Assembly: GCF_932526225.1 (NCBI RefSeq) | Contig: NC_064048.1 | Location: 9,944,515 to 10,008,514, forward strand | DNA from: Nematostella vectensis | Taxonomy: Eukaryota > Cnidaria > Anthozoa > Actiniaria > Edwardsiidae | Length of the DNA stretch: 64,000 nucleotides | Direction: 5' to 3' | Shown: positions 26,201 to 60,655 of the stretch, piece after piece | Numbering within the stretch: the stretch's first letter is position 1 | How the letters are laid out: each line of letters begins with the position of its first letter | Notes under the pieces: model-generated | What the model was told of the DNA's origin: nothing | What the model saw: only the letters and a program-made list of their open reading frames with translations | Database searches by the model: none | Translations under genes and position numbers: made by a program

Positions 26201-26608
26201 CTGATCCTTGGAAGGGCATATAAACCTCCCCCTTTTGATAGAGTATAGACATCTGTAATCAGTCTACAGAAAAAAAAAACAACAACAACAACAACAAAAA
26301 AACAAGAAAAACTACAGCTGAATAAAAGGGTTTCCAGATAACCAGGTTCCACCATCTGTCTATATGTCTTCATTGAAGATACAAAAGCCATCTTGGACCA
26401 TTATACATGGATTACAATCCTTTATCATTCGCCGAGTGTTGAAAACAGAGAACGTACAGTACTGTTCAGTGACTTCCAAGCTTTCTCTCCTGGCTCACTC
26501 TGTGTATAACCACAACTATACAAACTGAACCTTATCATACATTTATACAATCCCACAGTCAAAAGTTCTTATTCCATCTTCTCCTGTGGATGTAGAATTT
26601 TCAGAAAG
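23250..26608. other. Convergent 3' regions of the MANSC-like and Bcl-2-like genes
   Basis: Both genes end towards this stretch. A 15-base G run lies at 23324-23338, directly before AATAAA at 23341-23346, a possible poly(A) signal for the MANSC-like gene. A second AATAAA occurs near 25666. A short AAC microsatellite lies near 26278-26300. No protein-like ORF was seen. Confidence 0.55.
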
Positions 26609-28405
26609 TTATCGGCAAGCCAACATCAGCAACGCTCCAATCCCCAGTCCAGCAACAGCGGCCATTCCCCATCTTCCATTCCCTCGCTTGCTATCCTGGT
26701 CTGAGGAGTCATCTTCACGTTGAAAAAAATCTATAAATCCATCCTGAAAAAAAAGTGGAACAATTTACATTAAAATGCATAAAAACCAAGTGTCTCAGAC
26801 GGGGCATGCATTCAAGCACAAATTATCTACAAAAAAATGCAAATTCTTCATCTCATTTGACAGGAACATTTAAAATAATCTTTGAAAATTCATATATGGA
26901 AGAAAATTCAAATTAAAGTTCAGATAGCAAAAGATTACAAAAAGCAAAAAATAAATAAATCGGTGTTTCAATAATAGTTGTCTTTGGATTTCTTTTAGTT
27001 CGCTTTGTGGATTTTTTTTTTTGGAAGAAGGTACATTTTTATTGTTATATCACAACATGATAAATACTGGCCAGCAGGAATTATGTTATGTATGACCAGT
27101 GACAAGAAGATGTTTTATCTCAAAATCTAACCACGAATGGATTTTTCATTCACAGGGAAATTTTACTACCAAAAAAAATACTACAAGACTGTACTGAACC
27201 CATAAACTATTTTCTTTAAAAAAGTTATCTTTTTGGCAAAATTCCCGTTATTCTAAATATGTCCTGTTTTGTTTACAAACCGTGGGAAAAATTTCTGTGA
27301 AAATAAATGTACATAATTCCGGAATAAATAAACTTCTCGAGCATTTTCTCGATTCTGTGGGCTTTATTTGCAATATATAAGTAACTTAAAAATCTGGCAC
27401 TGGAGTGAAAAGCGAAAAGGTAAAAAGTGAAAACATAAAATAGGAAATAATTAAGAAATATGAGTCACGTTCTTAATTTTTTCTATGCCACAGTATTTTT
27501 ATTCGAAATTCAGCTGCATGTTCGGAAGTTCTCGAATCGAGCATAATATTGTTTTCTGTCTATGAATTTTGTTTTTTGAGGAAAAAGTGTCCCCAATGTG
27601 TCTCACAACGCTGAATTACTTCCGAAATGAGTCGAATTTCAAGAAAAACATGTAAAAATCTAGCAAAAAAATGGTCATCAGAAAGTACCAGCTCTTGGAA
27701 CCAAGATTGATCACATTTCATTATTTCCTGTGATTCAATTTTTGGCAGCGAGAGTACGGTATAAAAATTATATATATTTTTGGTATTTTGCTCCAACTAT
27801 GGTAATATTCTCCCTCGTTTGTAAACACTCTCGAGCCACAGGAGGAAATCTTTGAAAAAAAAAACATTGAAAAATCCAAGAAAAATGCATGGACTTCAAA
27901 ACAATCCCCATGCTCGCCTAAAACAATTACTACAGTGTTAGGGTTATTTTAAAGCGAGAAATACTTGTTGAAATCTTACCCAGCCACCATTTTCTCGAAT
28001 CCAGCAGGACAGGTTTTGGTCCATGTAGCGTGAGACCCATTCTACAATGTCGTTCACTAATTCGTGTAATTCCTCTCTTTGGGCGCAATAAACTGCAAGG
28101 GTTGCTCCAAAAGCAAGAAAAGCAACAACTCTACCCCAGTTTTTGCCCGATTGGAAGATCTCATTGGCGATTCCAACAAAAGTTGGATAAGTTGAAATTG
28201 GAGTGAGATGCAGTTGGTCACACATAGAATGAAATAGCTCGCTGTTGTCCGCAATTAATTCATCAGCCACAATTCTTAAATGCTTCGAGGCTTTGGTCGG
28301 AGATTCCATATTAAATCCCTCCAGGAATATGTTATTTTGCCGTAGTTTGTAGCCGATGAAATCCTTCACCATTTCGTGGGATTGTGTATTGACTTGAACT
28401 GGCAT
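26609..28405 (-). CDS. Bcl-2 family protein, pro-survival type
   Basis: Exon 1 is 28405-27980 and exon 2 is 26743-26609, joined in phase 0 to give 186 aa. BH4-like MVKDFIGYKLRQ is near residue 12, as in Bcl-w and Bcl-xL. The BH3 region is LRIVADEL; the usual Gly before Asp is Ala. BH1 is FQSGKNWGRVVAFLAFGATL. BH2 is WIRENGGW|DGFIDFF, with the intron directly after the second Trp, the ancestral site in Bcl-2 genes. After an acidic/basic linker the C-terminus is a membrane anchor (WGMAAVAGLGIGALLMLACR), so mitochondrial or ER location is likely. BH4 plus NWGR argues for an apoptosis inhibitor; the subtype is inference. The gene is head-to-head with the methyltransferase, about 2.2 kb apart. Confidence 0.95.
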
Positions 28406-30595
28406 GGTTTGCAGTTCGCGTGTAGAATCTGTTCCAAAAATATTTGAACCGGCTGTAAAGATCTCGCTTTCCTGAAGGCAATGGAAGATTGGGACTTTGG
28501 AGTTGTAAATCTTGGTTAATTTTATCTGCAGCTCTTCAATACGGAGCTTTGTTGCGTGGGGAAATTTGTCTTCTGTGTAATGCTAATTAGACTCCCTTGC
28601 TTTCTGGAAGCTGAAGCCACGGATCTTGTTTGATGTTTGGCTGCTTTTCAGGCGTGCAAGTCCACTTTTGTACAATTATTTCCAGATTTCTTCCGTTCCC
28701 AGCCACAAGGGTCCCTACAGGAAGCAATACGGGGCCTTTCAGTTTCAAATCCCGAATTCACTGCGAGGCCTTAATAAGTTTACTTTTGTCGGCTTATTCG
28801 GGAAAATTTGCAGGAAGAAATTCATTGATTGGCTGAATTACAAAAGGTATTGTCAATAGCTAATTAGGCCTACGTCATACTTAATTATAAATTCGCGTGC
28901 GATCTGAAAGACTCCACAGAAGGCAGAAAAAACTGTGAAATTGGAAACATATTTTCGCTGGAATTTTTAGAAAATTTTTTTTGAAGTGTTTAAATTGAGA
29001 TTTCTATCTGTATCAGCTTTAAAAAAAACTCGTGATTAATTGTCATAAATTGCAAATAATGGCGACAGGAAGTACAGGAATCTATTATGACGTCAAAGCA
29101 TTGTATGTTGCAATCGAGGGCAATACCTTATGCTAGCCACATTTGTGGGGTTATCAACACTTTGTTATATAAGTGTCCAACGAGCTATAACTCCATGAAG
29201 TATTGGCCTGTCTAGCAGTGACTTTTGGAAGCCGGATTTTCACTGACCTACCAGAGAGTATGTTGGCATGAGTAAAAAACCCGGTTGGAACCGGGAAAAA
29301 TTATAAAAAAAAAACTATTTTAACTGTAAGGCTTTGTTATCGCAAATTAATTTCATCTTTTATTATTTGATTACGGGCTAAATGGAAACGACATTACTCT
29401 CTTTTGTGCGGGCGGGTCTTTCTGCCAACTCAGCACTTTATAAAAGGCCTGTAGACCTCACGTCCAGCCAGACGTTTGACCTTGAATAGCCTTAATCAAA
29501 TGAAAAGCTTTTTTTTTTATGTAGCAACGCATTCATACTCTACTGTGTCTCATTTTTACGTATGTCACCCCTTTGTAATTATCATTTGAGGTCTTGTTCA
29601 ACCACAACTGCAAACCGCAAATTGAAACGTCTACAAGTTTACGTGTGATTTCTCTCGCGCGCAAAACTTGCTCTCGATTTCCGAATTCCCGTGGACGCTA
29701 CAGTTTTGGCTGGTCTACGTTATTATTCCAGCACTATTTTAAAGTAACTGGATCGAAATGTAAGCTTTACTAATGTTTATTTGCGCTTCGAAAAGAGTTT
29801 ATTTTTGCATTTGTTATATTTACCTAATAAAATCGAATCGTTTGCTGGATACGATTGGAGTTCGATTGGATTGCATTTTGTTCGGTTTCGTTCAACTGTG
29901 TATTGTGCAGTGAAACCTGGATTTTACGATACTGGGTTTTACGATAACCTATGTGGAATTTAAATCATTTTTCGTCAAGTGCACATGTCCAATGTTTTCG
30001 TGAAGTACACGAGAATAAGAAAATTTACCATACCCCGCCCCCCACGGCCTTTTGCCTTTTGCTTTTTAATCTCTCTCCGTTTTTTTCTATCGTTGAAACA
30101 ATTATAGCGAGGTACTATATATCAGCTGTAAAGTTGCCTTTTCAACAACTTTGTCTCTTGCCCTGTTTATTAATTCTTTATGTCAGTTTAATTCTCCAAT
30201 GAAAGGTGTAACCTTTTTAAAAACATTTATTCAGTGCGTACGTGATATCGAAGTCGTCGATCATCCAACCAACACATTCCGGAAGCATTAAAGAAAGCTC
30301 TGGATTGGTCCGACCCTACATAGGCATTTTTGTAGAGTGCCCGATTATACTTGTCTGAGCAAGTTATCAATAGTGTTCAAATTCCTTGCAGTTCCAAAGT
30401 GTCGACTTCTTAAATTTCCTTATACGTGCAAGCGAACTTACCTTAATTTAATAAAGGCATATATTTAACTTTTAGAAATGTCAAAACGTTTTTGCCGCGA
30501 GACCTCCAATTCGTTCCGAACAATCCTCCCCCCCCCCCCCCCCACCTTAACAAAAACAATGCTCATTGTACCTAGTCCCCCTCGTAGCAACCGTC
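28406..30595. other. Divergent intergenic region (Bcl-2-like / methyltransferase)
   Basis: This should contain both promoters. Short ORFs here have no family resemblance. It holds a solo terminus of a pogo-like element (29908-29951) and a 16-base C run at 30528-30543, about 50 bp before the methyltransferase ATG. Confidence 0.55.
29908..29951 (+). mobile_element. Solo terminus of the pogo-like MITE
   Basis: CAGTGAAACCTGGATTTTAC followed by GATA and a second GTTTTACGATAACC matches the left end of the complete element at 58776. TG, not TA, precedes it and no opposite terminus was found nearby, so it looks like a decayed fragment. Confidence 0.7.
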
Positions 30596-32468
30596 ATGGC
30601 GAGCGAGGTCAAACTTGGATCGAGATTTACCGACAGTAAAACGTACGAAAATGTACGACCCTCATACACTCGAGAGCCTGTAGAGTTTCTTTTAAAGAAA
30701 ATAGGAGCTTTGAATGAAGATGGGACGCCTTGCAACCGAGAATTCAAGATTTTAGAACTAGGGGCTGGAACCGGGAAGTTCACTCGTGTGGTGATGGAGG
30801 TCTTGGAAAAAAATCCGAATTTTCAAGTGATCGCCAGTGAACCGCTTCCAGAAATGTGTCATAAGTTTAAAGAAGTTCTACCTGGCGTGGAGGTGATGCA
30901 ATTTGCAGCGGAAGACATCCGTGAGTTTTGATCTATTAATAGATTGAATGTCTAAATTAATCTTCGGGGCTTTCCCTTAGTTGTATATACTGAGTTCTGA
31001 GTCTCGGGGTTTTTCCTCTTTTTTATGGTTGTAAGGGGGGAAATAGAAGAGGAAGTATATCTACAAGTTGGGGAGTGATGGAAAAAAAACCCATTCGATC
31101 CTTTTAAGTTAACTGCTTAAAAGCAGTTACCCTTGCTCGATAGAGCCCATTTCATTAAAACCCCGGATCACCATTAGTTAGCAAATCATAACTTGAAAAT
31201 TAGTTATGGTAAAGCAAAAAGTGCATTGAGGCCCGAAATGCACTTTATTTATACAGTTACCACTCCATAACTTTCTACTAAAAAATATTGAAAACATCAG
31301 TTACCCAAAGGGCCACTTGCAGAATAACTTCAATCAGTGTTATTTAGAAAATAGTCAAAATTATGCAGTATAAATGACCAGCAAAATCAATAAGAGCTTT
31401 TACGCCTCGTTGGAGACAGATTAGTGTTCCTGACATTTTGAGCATTAGCCCTTTGGAGCAAAAGAAGATTAAAAAAACATACCATTTCAAATTGTTTTTT
31501 AATGATGTGGTGTAGCCAGGATTTAACAGGAGGGACCCTAAAGGCCCTTTTAAGGCATATTCTCCTGTATTTTAGATAATTTCTCATACCTTTACTGTAT
31601 TTTGGCTGCTAAAAGGTGTGTGTGTGTGGGGGGGGGGGGGGAGGGCAGGCCCCCTTGGCCACCTCCCTGGCTATGCCCCTGATATTCATTTATCCCTGAT
31701 TCCACCATGCCTAGAAGACCAACAGCTGGTCTAAAGCTTGCTGTGTCAATGTGTTGTGGCTTGATGTGTTTTGATAGTTGTGATGATATTGTGCAAGTTG
31801 TTGTTTTGCAAGGGTTGTTTTACTTGAATACTGCTATCAAATTTTTCTGCAAGTATTTTAGCAGAGGAAATCAAAATATGAGCCATCCTACAATAACTGG
31901 AAACAATGTTTCTTGTCACTTCTGGTTGAATGTATTTTTCTTCTTATTTACAGCTTTTCCTGATGCCACTTTTGACTCTGTTCTTGCAAGTTCTTCCATT
32001 CACTGGTTCAGTAATCACAAAAGCATGCAAGAAATACACAGAGTTTTAAAGAGTGCAGGGACCCTTGGGGTGGCTTATATCTTTCCTGCTGTAGGATCAA
32101 GCCTGTGGATTAAAGAAACCTTAGAATACCTAGACCCAGTGTACAAAAGAAATGGAATCCTTTGGCCTGCATTGCATCATAGCAAAGTCATTGCACAAGT
32201 CCCTCTAGATTTGTATTTTGAAATTGGAAGCAGTTGTTTTAGCACCAGTAGAAATGTGAATACCCAGAGCATGTTCAGTTATTTGTTATCCTACAGTTCA
32301 GTGGCCTCACTTTCTGAAGAGGAGAAAGAGGCTTTTAAACTTCATTACAATAAAACTATTGACAAGTATTTTACAGCTACTGGAAAGCAACTTCAAAGTC
32401 TTGAATTTGATATGCTGATTAATTGTTTTAAAAGAACTTCAAACGACAAAAGCTTGGTATTAAAGTAA
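30596..32468 (+). CDS. Class I SAM-dependent methyltransferase (Methyltransf_11 type)
   Basis: Exon 1 is 30596-30920 and exon 2 is 31954-32468, joined in phase 1 to give 279 aa. The start is the first ATG of the frame. Motif I is ILELGAGTGKFT near residue 58, the SAM-binding glycine loop. An acidic end of strand 2 follows (VIASEPLPEMC), then AAEDIPFPDATFDSV across the splice and ASSSIHWFSNH, typical of the family. HRVLKSAGTLGVAYIF is the post-motif strand region. The nearest named relatives I recall are the yeast trans-aconitate methyltransferase/Crg1 group and DDB_G0268948-type proteins. The substrate is unknown and is most likely small. No signal peptide or membrane span; probably cytosolic. 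Confidence 0.9.
30921..31953 (+). other. Methyltransferase intron 1
   Basis: Bordered by GTGAGT and TTATTTACAG. It contains a G run at 31628-31641 followed by CCACCTCCCTGGCTATGCCC, a repeat-like tail also hinted at near 21540 and 22700. The frame open from 31707 into exon 2 is intron read-through. Confidence 0.85.
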
Positions 32469-32709
32469 CAATGTTAAAGTAAGTGGAGTTGCTTCTAATC
32501 TTACTGGACTGCCAAGTTGTAGTTTGTGCATGTTTATTAATGAACCCATGTAATAAGCCCCCTTCCCTCCCCGTGGTCCGCATCTCACCCCCTCCTATGA
32601 AGAATGATGGATTTGCAGTCTTTGTTATGTAAACTATTGTTTCAATACAATATCAAGGCTGTAATTGGCCACATTATATTTTGCCTCACAGGATATGCTG
32701 TTTTTGTTT

Positions 32710-33001
32710 TATAAGAATATTTTCTATAAGTATGTCAAGCCTGAGATTGTGCCATATGTTAAGAACATGTTAAGAACATGTTGAAGCTAAAAAAAAATAT
32801 TGTTTTGTCGTTGTGATGCGTTCTTAAATGTAGAATAAAATCATATTTGACAATAATAACCTCGAATAATATTTCTGTTGATCACTTATATACACTAAAC
32901 ATTTGGAAAATACTTCAATATTTTTCTGCATAAAATACTCCAAAAAATAACAATGGCCCAGGCTCAACTGAAAACTAGATGCTCTTAAAAAATAAAATGT
33001 G
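32710..33001. repeat. Dispersed repeat, copy 2
   Basis: Related to 13309-13640. It carries AGCCTGAGATTGTGCC, TTAAGAACATGTTAAGAACA, TATACACTAAACATTTGG and GGCCCAGGCTCAACTGAAAA followed by CTAGATG. It lies between the methyltransferase and SEC31. Confidence 0.75.
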
Positions 33002-33129
33002 CAATAGCTTTCTAAATCACCCATGTGCAGCATGGTCTGCGACAACGAAATGTAAATAAATAAATTAAAATTAGACATTGTCTCCCTCTTGCCACTAGGG
33101 TACTCAGGTGAGATACCTGTGGACGCCCG

Positions 33130-33300
33130 CGATTTTAGACCAGCGGCTAGCGCCAGAGCGAGGCGGTAGCCGCAAAATATTTGCCACGTTGTAATAAGCG
33201 GTCGGTCGCTCAAAATCCACGTATAGTTTGCCAACAAGGACGAAAAACGCCTGGAAAACGCCAAGGTTACATCAATACTGGCTCGAAGAATATCTGCAAG
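33130..33300 (+). promoter_or_regulatory. Probable SEC31 promoter and non-coding first exon
   Basis: The first SEC31 coding exon is preceded by a good acceptor (T-rich tract, then TTTTTTCAG at 35732-35740), so an upstream non-coding exon is needed. The GC-richer stretch here ends ATCTGCAAG|GTACAG, a plausible donor at 33301. Two CCACGT cores (GCCACGTTG near 33182, TCCACGTAT near 33218) resemble ER-stress/XBP1-type ACGT elements. No TATA box is evident. The exon and the stress link are inference. Confidence 0.4.
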
Positions 33301-33949
33301 GTACAGAACTTGTCATATTTCATCCAATTTTCCTGTGATTTCGTGTAAAAGTTGTGTCATCGGTCGATGGATTGGGATGTGTCTGTTTTTATTTTATAGT
33401 TTGTCACGAAAAATTAAGATGTGAAGGAATCGCTGATTATTTTGTATTAAGATTATTAGTTTAATGCTCCAGATGATATAAAGCGTGTTCTTTTTTATCC
33501 TAGCTAAATTTGCATTGTTTTTAGAATAAATAAGATAACAAATGCTCTGTTTCGGAGTTGTCAGTCACAAATATTGAGGATTCGCCGGGTTTCTTTTGAA
33601 AGAAGTTGTTTACTTTGACAGTAGTTTATTGAAATGCCTGTCTTTACTGTAATTGTTTTCTATTCTTTGCTGCTATTCTATTTATTATGTAGTGGTTGAA
33701 GATCTACCATAATAATTAGACCAAAACACAACGATCGCCTATTATCGCGAAAAATATACTTAGTTGTTTATAAAGGCGAATTTATTTTAGTAAGCTCACT
33801 TATAAATTGGTGTTTCTGGACCAGAAAATTATAAATCCTTTTTAAGTAATAACACCAGTTGTTGTTGCATTTTCACAAGAGTTCCAATATATTTTGTGTT
33901 TTATTGTGATGACGGTTATGCTTGACTAGCACTTTCATATAACTGACCC

Positions 33950-35640
33950 ACAGTACTGAGAAGGTTGTAATTGAGCTGTAGAACAACTAGGTGGTATAAC
34001 TGAAAAGACTAAAGACTAGCTTTTAAATAAACAGCTTGTATGACTAGAAAACCTACAGACAAGCTGTAGAATAACTAGGTTGTATGTATGACTAGAAAAA
34101 CTGAAGACAAGCTGTAGGTTAACTAGTTGATACAGTATGACTAGGAAGACTGTAGAATAACTGTAGCTGTAGAATAACTAGGTGGTATGACTAGAAAGAC
34201 TACAGACAAGCTGTAGAATAACTAGGTGGTATGACTAGGAAGACTACAGACAAGCTGTAGAATAACTAGATGGTATGACTAGAGAAACTACAGACAAGCT
34301 GTAGAATAACTTAAGGGTATGACTAGGAAGACTAAAAACAAGCTGTAGAATAACTAGGTGGTCTGACTAGAAAGACTACAGACAAGCTGTAGAATAACTA
34401 GGTGGACTGACTAGAAAGACTACATACAAGCTGTAGAAGAACTAGTTGGTATGACTAGGAAGACTACAGACAAGCTGTAGAATAACTAGAGGGTATGACT
34501 AGAAAAACTAGAGACAAGCTGTAGAATAACTAGAGGGTATGACTAGGCAGACTACAGACAAGCTGTAGAATAACTAGGTGGTATGGCTTGAAAGACTACA
34601 GACAAGCTGTAGAATAACTAGATGGTGTGACTAGGAAAATTACAGACAAGCTGTAGAATGACTAGATGGTATGACTAGAAAGACTACAGACAAGCTGTAG
34701 AATAACTAGGTGGTCTGACTAGAAAGACTACAGACAAGCTGTAGAATAACTAGGTGGTATGACTAGAAAGACTACAGACAAGCTGTAGAATAACTAGGTG
34801 GTATGACTAGAAAGACTACAGACAAGCTGTAGAATAACTAGGTGGTATGACTAGGAAGACTACAGACAAGCTGTAGAATAACTAGATGGTATGACTAGAG
34901 AAACTACAGACAAGCTGTAGAATAACTAAAGGGTATGACTAGCAAGACTACCAACAAGCTGTAGAATAACTAGGTGATATGACTCGAAATTCTACAGACA
35001 AGCTGTAGAACAACTAGGTGGTATGACTAGGAAGACTACCAACAAGCTGTAGAACACAGTAACTTGGTGGTGTGCCTCGAAAGACTACAGACAAGCTGTA
35101 GAATAACTAGGTGGACTGACTAGGAAGACTACAGACAAGCTGTAGAATAACTAGGTGGACTGACTAGAAAGACTACAGACAAGCTGTAGAATAACTAGGT
35201 GGTATGACTAGAAAGACTACAGACAAGCTGTAGAATAACTAGTTGGTATGACTAGAAAGACTACATACAAGCTTTAGAATGACTAGGTGATATGACTCGA
35301 AATTCTACAGACAAGCTGTAGAACAACTAGGTGGTATGACTAGGAAGACTACAGACAAGCTATAGACTAACTAGGTGGTCTAACTAGAAAGACTACAGAC
35401 AAGCTGTAGAATGACTAGGTGGTATGACTAGGAAGACTACAGACAAGCTGTAGAATAACTAGGTGGTATGACTAGAAAGACTACAGACAAGCTGTAGAAA
35501 AAACTAGTTGGTATGACTAGAAAGACTACATACAAGTTGTAGAACAACTATGTGGTATGACTAGAAAGACTACAGACAAGCTGTAGAATAACTAGTTGGT
35601 ATGACTAGGAAGACTACAGACAAGCTGTAGAATGACTAGG
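33950..35640. repeat. 44-bp minisatellite in the SEC31 5' intron
   Basis: Roughly 38 tandem copies of a 44-bp unit: GACAAGCTGTAGAATAACTA then GGTGGTATGACTAGAAAGAC then TACA. Variants include GTCTG or GGACTG for GTATG and GGAAG for GAAAG. It ends about 100 bp before the acceptor of the first coding exon. Units contain ACTAG|GTGGTA, a weak donor-like string. Confidence 0.95.
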
Positions 35641-35760
35641 TTGTCTTGTGTAGGCATGATGGAATCAAACTGGTTTTTGATCAAGTCATGTTAAAACTTG
35701 CTATACATTATAACATTTGTTTGCATTTTTTTTTTTCAGATTGCTCTATAGACTAACAAC

Positions 35761-57950
<22,190 letters not shown>

Positions 57951-58775
57951 GTCAAAATAGGAATTCTCTTTACTGGAGTAATATGTTCCCTGTTGTATGT
58001 TGAGGAGAATCTGAAGTCTACTAGGTATTTTCAATTTAATTTCAAAATGTGAATTCTCTTTACTGGAATATGTTCCCCATTGATGTGGTGGGGAGATTCT
58101 ATATTTTATCAAGTCACTCTCATCTTAGTTATAGATTGAGGAATCAGTATCTCCAATTATTTTTTTCAAAATACCCAGATAGTCGTGTTTACCTTTGAAA
58201 TGAATTTGGATACCAAAATTGGTAGTCGACCCTGCGGGATCGAGTACTGACTTTTGGTGATCCAGTTTATTTTTTATATAGTTATCTGTGAAATTTCATT
58301 ATTGATTGCCTCGGTTCACCCGTGAATGTAGATTACTAGTTGATTACAGAATGGTACTTTCTGTCGTAGTTAATCAGTTGACTTGACTCTTTATCTTTAT
58401 AAATCACCTACACAAATCTAAGGCTAGGGAATCCCCTAGGATATAACGCAGTAGACAGTCAAAAGCTTTAGAGAGACACTTTGTCATCACACGAATTCCC
58501 TTTTCATTTTGAGGAAGCCAGAACTTCTACATCAGTACTCGCCACCCCTAGAACAATTTCAAGACCATGATTATTTTTTATGTGTGTACTTATAGGTACT
58601 TAGAGGTCAATTGCGTATGCATGTAAACCCTTCAAGAGGATGGTGATTTAAAGATGTTATAAAATTCTAACGGAAAACGAGACATCATGAGATTTTGTCG
58701 TTTGTTTGGGATTTGAAGGATTTAAAAGCTTTTTAACAAATTAAGGAGATTTTTGAGCCCTGGCATTGTAAAGTA
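57951..58775. other. SEC31 3' flank
   Basis: It should hold the SEC31 3'UTR. The block GAATTCTCTTTACTGGA..ATATGTTCCC..TTG occurs twice (near 57961 and 58051), about 90 bp apart, a small tandem duplication. I could not choose a poly(A) signal. No further gene was seen. Confidence 0.5.
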
Positions 58776-59824
58776 CAGTGGAACCTGGATTTTACGATAA
58801 CCCCGATTTTACGATAACCCCGATTTTACGATAGCGTTCCGTTCTCCCGGTGGGATTACAGTGTAATGTATAAGAAATCGCCTCGATCTTACGATATTCT
58901 CGATTTTACAATACAAATCCGTTCTCCCAATCGTAATTCTGACCTCCATACAATGATATTACTGATTCTGTCTACCAACATAGAGGGTAAAGCTCAAGAC
59001 ACCACACATGTAAAGTACAGTTAATTCCCTTGATTTGCACTGCGCACCCCTTCTGCGCATAGTGGCGTGCGCTGTTTGTTCGAATTTTCCGGTATTAAGT
59101 GTGCGCGCGCGCCACAGTTGTACAAGAAAACAAAGCAAAAGGCGCGCGTTTTTTACTTAAAATCGCTTTGACAAAAAAACGAAGTCGGTTACCCCCATGT
59201 ATTATTTGCTCAAATAGTTTACCGTATAAATAGTGGCAAAAACAGTGTCTTTTAGTGCGATCTCTTAAAATGTGATTTGTTTTGAACGTTTGCTACTACG
59301 GGTTTTTGTTTAGGAGATCGGATTTTGGCAGCTCGACAAATAGAACTTAATTTTCTAAAGACTATAGGCACTACTTTTGAAAATTTAGAGTTGTCAATTT
59401 TCCTCGCACGATCAGTATAAACGCGTCAAAATTACGCCCTTCTGTTTTGAAAACGAGGTCGGTTACCCCCAATTTTTTTTTTGAAAGCCCTTAACTTCAA
59501 TATTGTTTATTCCAAGTTTTAAAAAAAATCGGGGTTGTAGAACTATTTCAAGGGAATTACCTTAATCGATTTTTTGATTTGACAGATATTGTTTAATGCA
59601 GATTATAGTCTTACGTAGAGTAACTTTTACAGTCTTAAACGGAGTCCAGTTACAATATTATTAACTTGTGAAAGCTGATAATTAACCCTACCTCGCCACA
59701 ACGATATTTTCAGTGGATTTTTCTTTATATCGTAAAATCCAGGACCACTTTGTAACGATACCTCCATTTTACGATACATTTTTTTTTCTCCCCCGGGCCA
59801 TATCGTAGAATCCAGGTTCCACTG
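58776..59824. mobile_element. Pogo/Tigger-like MITE, complete, with TA target sites
   Basis: Left end CAGTGGAACCTGGATTTTAC + GATAAC; right end is the inverted form (TATCGTAGAATCCAGGTTCC + ACTG). TA flanks both sides (58774-58775, 59825-59826). Inside each end the motif GATTTTACGATA is repeated two to four times (subterminal repeats). Length is 1049 bp, with no transposase ORF. CAGTGGAACCT-type ends with TA duplication fit the pogo/Tigger group of the Tc1/mariner superfamily. Confidence 0.88.
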
Positions 59825-60079
59825 TAATAAATGGAGTCTAGAAGTTTGCTAAAAATGCAAATATCAGCATACACGAATGCTCGATGATCTAGCGTACTTT
59901 GCGGACGCTGGTTCCTTGAGCATGGCATACACCCAGCTATTTTGAAAAACATCGCCCACTCTGTCCCGCCCTTTAGGCGCGCTGCCAAAGTATCACAGCA
60001 AGGTTAAGCACGCCAGAAGAGAATCCAGGGAACACATCGCAGAAGAAATGGGTACTCTCTTTTCTTCAACGGACACTGA

Positions 60080-60455
60080 GCGAGCCTGGGTACGAGGCGG
60101 AACGTGTGTGTAGCGTTGCAGAATGGTCCTCGTTGCAGAAGTGTCTAACCAATCAGATTTTCTCAGCTATATTATTAACAAACGACCGTTCTGCCATACC
60201 AAACTCGATCCCAGGGAAGAAGAGGGAAGACTGTTCTGCCACTAGATCCCAGTGTCACACGTGTGGTATTCTAACAAGGTCTATGATTGGACACATGTAG
60301 TTCTATCTGATTGGTTAGACACCTTAACCACAAGGACAGTTCTGCAACGGTACATGTGTGTGCCGGTCCATTCTCGTTCCCAAAGCTCCTCCGCTGTTGT
60401 GTGTCGGGAAACATGACCGAGGAGCTCTGGGGACGAGAATGTGTGCCGGTCGAAT
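60080..60455. repeat. Nested imperfect inverted repeats
   Basis: GCGTTGCAGAATGGTCCTCG..GTGTCTAACCAATCAGAT (60112-60157) is matched inverted at 60304-60350 (ATCTGATTGGTTAGACACC..CAGTTCTGCAACG), with weaker pairing outward. A second pair, 60366-60402 and 60415-60450, shares GAGGAGCT..GGGACGAGAATG. Probably overlapping non-autonomous transposon copies; clear target duplications were not found. Confidence 0.65.
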
Positions 60456-60587
60456 TTTCTACAGCTGAAAAAGTCAGAGATTGGAGGTTCCAATTACTTC
60501 GATTTTCAGCTGCGAGCTCTTGTCAATAACTTTCAATTGCTTAACCGCTTTTTGGCTTACATCAACTGACGAATTCCATTTGGTGCC

Positions 60588-60655
60588 GTTTGATTGGTCA
60601 GTACCTCACAGAGAGGTTCGTGATTGGTCAGTACTTCACAGAGAGGTTCGTGATT
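60588..60655. repeat. Tandem duplication with CCAAT boxes
   Basis: TGATTGGTCAGTACCTCACA + GAGAGGTTCG is repeated immediately as TGATTGGTCAGTACTTCACA + GAGAGGTTCG, followed by a third TGATTGG. Each start is a reverse CCAAT box. Confidence 0.85.

Noticed and set aside
31707-31953. N-terminal extension of the methyltransferase second exon
   Set aside because: A strong acceptor (TTATTTACAG) and the DIPFPDATFDSV motif across the junction show this is intron.
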